Part shown: positions 23,561 to 25,106 of the stretch, in pieces | How positions within the stretch are numbered: position 1 is the stretch's first letter | Layout of the letters: each line of letters begins with the position of its first letter | Assembly: GCA_003567135.1 (NCBI GenBank) | Contig: PXAI01000391.1 | Span: forward strand, 1 to 25,106 | Origin: Balneolia bacterium | GTDB taxonomy: Bacteria; Bacteroidota; Rhodothermia; Balneolales; Cyclonatronaceae | Reading direction: 5' to 3' | DNA: 25,106 nt | Translations under genes and position numbers: made by a program | Notes under the pieces: model-generated | Database searches by the model: none | Seen by the model: the letters and a program-made list of their open reading frames with translations, nothing else | What the model was told of the DNA's origin: nothing

Positions 23561-23611
23561 GGGATTATTTTATTACTGAATGATTAAATAGTAATATAGT
23601 AAAAAAAGCAT

Positions 23612-23650
23612 AAAAAAAGAGCCTGCCGTTTTACCGGAGACTCTTTTTTT
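23612..23650. terminator. Terminator of the TonB-family gene
   Basis: AAAAAAAGAG (23612-23621) pairs with CTCTTTTTTT (23641-23650), with weak inner pairing. Read on the minus strand it ends the TonB-family gene 13 bp after its stop. Confidence 0.75.
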
Positions 23651-23662
23651 AATTTCTGCTGA

Positions 23663-24316
23663 TTACTGCAGTCTGAAAACTACCGGCTGTGTCATCTGAA
23701 CACGTACCGGGCGTCCGCGCTGCATACCAGGTGTAAATCTCATAGCTCTGATGGCATCAAGAGCGGCTTCTTCAGTTCCGCCGCCAAGGCCTCTTACAAC
23801 CTGTGCGTCCTGAACATTGCCCTGCTCATCTACTACAAACTGTACGATTACGCGTCCTTCGATACCGGCACGGCGTGCAATATCAGGATAGCGAAGTCTT
23901 TCATAAAGTGCAGCCTGGCCACCGACCATTTCTGGCATGTTTTCTACAACAACGAATACCTCATCAGCGAAGTCGTCTTCATCGTCGGAAGGTGGTGGAG
24001 GCGGAGCGTCGAATGACTCATCAAAATCAAGCATCGCATCAAAATCGAAATCATCATCCACGATGGCGTCATCCGGTACTTCGATAGGCATTGGCGGACG
24101 CGGTGGTGGCGGAGGGGTTTCGATAATTTCCGTTTGAACGATATCCTCAATATCGATCACTTCCTGCTCTATTTCGATAATTTCGAATCCTTCTCCAAAA
24201 TCAAGCTGAAGATTGAACAAGCCAATCGTAACAAGCAGTGTGAATATCAGACCACCCTGAAGGGTAATTCTGTAATCCTTTCTGAGGTCCTTTTCAGGTT
24301 TTTTTCTATAGTTCAT
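23663..24316 (-). CDS. TonB-family energy-transducing protein
   Basis: A 217-residue TonB-type protein. A short cytoplasmic N-terminus precedes one membrane anchor (about 21-38, LQGGLIFTLLVTIGLFNLQL). The periplasmic linker is acidic and has two proline runs (TPPPPPRPPMP near 67-77 and APPPPP near 104-109) separated by Asp-rich DDDFDFDAMLDFDES. The C-terminal domain (about 137-217) has YPDIARRAGIEGRVIVQFVV and ends in TQPVVFRLQ, as usual. With ExbB/ExbD (not in this window) it passes proton-motive energy to outer-membrane receptors. The strongly acidic linker replaces the usual Lys-Pro stretch, fitting a salt-adapted or Bacteroidota-type TonB. It has its own promoter and terminator. Confidence 0.93.
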   Translation of the reverse strand: MNYRKKPEKDLRKDYRITLQGGLIFTLLVTIGLFNLQLDFGEGFEIIEIEQEVIDIEDIVQTEIIETPPPPPRPPMPIEVPDDAIVDDDFDFDAMLDFDESFDAPPPPPSDDEDDFADEVFVVVENMPEMVGGQAALYERLRYPDIARRAGIEGRVIVQFVVDEQGNVQDAQVVRGLGGGTEEAALDAIRAMRFTPGMQRGRPVRVQMTQPVVFRLQ

Positions 24317-24350
24317 GGCTGGATGATGTTGTAATGTGGTTGAGCAAAAG

Positions 24351-24381
24351 TAAATATATTAATTGATGTTGAAAGCACAAA
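24351..24381 (-). promoter_or_regulatory. Predicted promoter of the TonB-family gene
   Basis: Minus strand: TTTG (24381-24378), a 19-bp spacer and TATATTTA (24358-24351), 34 bp before the ATG at 24316. Matches the TTTG/TAnnTTTG pattern with one change. Confidence 0.5.
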
Positions 24382-24414
24382 TTAAGAATGCATATTTATT
24401 CAACGATAAAGCCT

Positions 24415-24435
24415 ATCAGGATATTTTATCCTGAT
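24415..24435. terminator. Hairpin downstream of the VanZ-like gene
   Basis: ATCAGGATA and TATCCTGAT form a perfect 9-bp stem with a TTT loop, 51 bp after the VanZ stop on the minus strand. The T-run after it is poor, so termination is likely but not certain. Confidence 0.5.
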
Positions 24436-24486
24436 GTATATGAATACCATATACTTAAGCGTTTTTGGGGCGCCAAACGTTCCCGC

Positions 24487-24921
24487 TTACTCGGGATTGC
24501 CAATCAATTCCGGCTTTTTGTACCGCGAAACATACCAGTTGCGAAGTAAAATTAGCATGATGATGGCGATGGTGCTGCCAATGGTATTGTACCCGATATC
24601 AATGATGCTGCCCTGCCGGTCGAAAGGAAGCACAAACTGCAGCAGCTCAACCGATGCGCCAAATGCAACGCCGGCTAAAAACACGACCCAAAGCGGCTGG
24701 GTGTACTTTCCGCGCGAAAATATTTGCGTGAGGCCAAGAAGAAACGTCCAGCCGCCAAAAAGGATTACGTGCCCGATTTTCGGGTGATGCATTTTGCTTC
24801 GTTCTATTAGAAGCTCAGAAGGGAAAAGCGTAAGATACAGCGATACAAGCATCCAGAAGACGAATAGTATGGGAATGATGTACTTTAGGGCCTGCTTAAG
24901 ACCCGGGCTAAGAAAATTCAT
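24487..24921 (-). CDS. VanZ-like family membrane protein
   Basis: A 144-residue protein with four membrane helices (about 13-33, 48-66, 76-95, 108-127). The VanZ-like signature is present: HPKIGHVILFGGWTFLLG, then GASVELLQFVLPFDRQGSII and DIGYNTIGSTIA. VanZ itself gives low-level teicoplanin resistance by an unknown mechanism; most chromosomal VanZ-like proteins, including this kind, have no known function and no link to vancomycin genes. Its ATG overlaps the stop of the upstream sugar-kinase gene by 4 bp (ATGA), so it is translated as the second gene of that operon. Confidence 0.9.
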   Translation of the reverse strand: MNFLSPGLKQALKYIIPILFVFWMLVSLYLTLFPSELLIERSKMHHPKIGHVILFGGWTFLLGLTQIFSRGKYTQPLWVVFLAGVAFGASVELLQFVLPFDRQGSIIDIGYNTIGSTIAIIMLILLRNWYVSRYKKPELIGNPE

Positions 24922-25106
24922 AGCAAGTCTAACGGAGACACCGGCTGGTCAATTGCGTTTTTTTGAAGATAATTTTGTCCGGATTGGATCGCTTTAAGAC
25001 AAGAGTAAATATAGTTATTAAACTGCGATTCATAACCTGAAATTTTTCCGGCTAAGACATCGCCAAATCCCGTTCGGTTAAACGGGCTGTTGTCATAAGA
25101 TGATAA
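24918..25106 (-). CDS. PfkB-like sugar kinase, C-terminal fragment (start outside window)
   Basis: The minus strand is open from the window edge to a TGA at 24918-24920, giving the last 62 residues. They contain RTGFGDVLAGKISG, matching the second PfkB signature (xxTGxGDxFxG, where the Asp is the catalytic base), followed by a helix YIYSCLKAIQSGQNYLQKNA, typical of the end of ribokinase-family enzymes. The substrate cannot be told from this part; NnrD-like proteins share a similar GD motif and are an alternative. It overlaps the VanZ-like gene by 4 bp. Confidence 0.65.
   Translation of the reverse strand, partial: LSSYDNSPFNRTGFGDVLAGKISGYESQFNNYIYSCLKAIQSGQNYLQKNAIDQPVSPLDLL

Noticed and set aside
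24487..24921. Glycopeptide resistance from the VanZ-like protein
   Set aside because: No vanA/H/X/R/S genes are nearby, and VanZ-like proteins are widespread in bacteria without such resistance.

Overview
The window looks like a chromosome segment of a Gram-negative bacterium of the FCB group, most likely Balneolota/Rhodothermota. This is inferred from an N-terminally exported protein with a Por/type IX (T9SS) C-terminal sorting domain (NYPNPFNP start, TKKMTLIK end), outer-membrane and TonB-type proteins, Bacteroidota-like promoter candidates (TTTG-N19-TAnnTTTn) with few clear Shine-Dalgarno sites, and moderate GC content. No rRNA, tRNA, CRISPR array, prophage or complete insertion sequence was recognised. 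Genes are on both strands.

Positions 1-5036 hold a minus-strand, operon-like run. In transcription order it is a GbsR/MarR-type regulator, an exported LolA-like 'outer membrane lipoprotein-sorting' protein, two FtsX/LolE-type permeases, a LolD-type ATPase, and the N-terminal part of an exported beta-barrel-like protein cut by the window edge. The regulator gene is preceded by a 13-bp-arm palindrome that overlaps its predicted promoter. Together they describe a complete inner membrane-periplasm-outer membrane export route under local control; the cargo is unknown. This is the best candidate for an under-described system here.

Positions 5088-6504 hold an AT-rich DUF433/DUF5615 toxin-antitoxin pair between two roughly 115-bp direct repeats, each with a palindrome centred on GCATGC, followed by a convergent macro-domain gene. 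Positions 6721-7674 encode a membrane protein of unknown function. Positions 7852-11890 hold the conserved ybbP-ybbA operon divergent from a tesA-like SGNH esterase. Positions 11997-14686 hold an acyl-CoA thioesterase, the bifunctional chorismate mutase/prephenate dehydratase, and HtpX protease, all on the plus strand.

Positions 14687-21102 are looser: a 160-bp long-hairpin repeat, a PL5-type alginate lyase lipoprotein, two multi-pass GT-C-like membrane proteins, a T9SS-secreted protein with tryptophan-rich repeats, and two related MITE-like elements with CCCGGATTAT terminal inverted repeats. Positions 21103-25106 carry housekeeping genes: NAD kinase and malate dehydrogenase (plus), then a DsrE-like exported protein, a TonB-family protein, a VanZ-like protein and the end of a PfkB-like sugar kinase (minus). 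Several intrinsic terminators separate these units.
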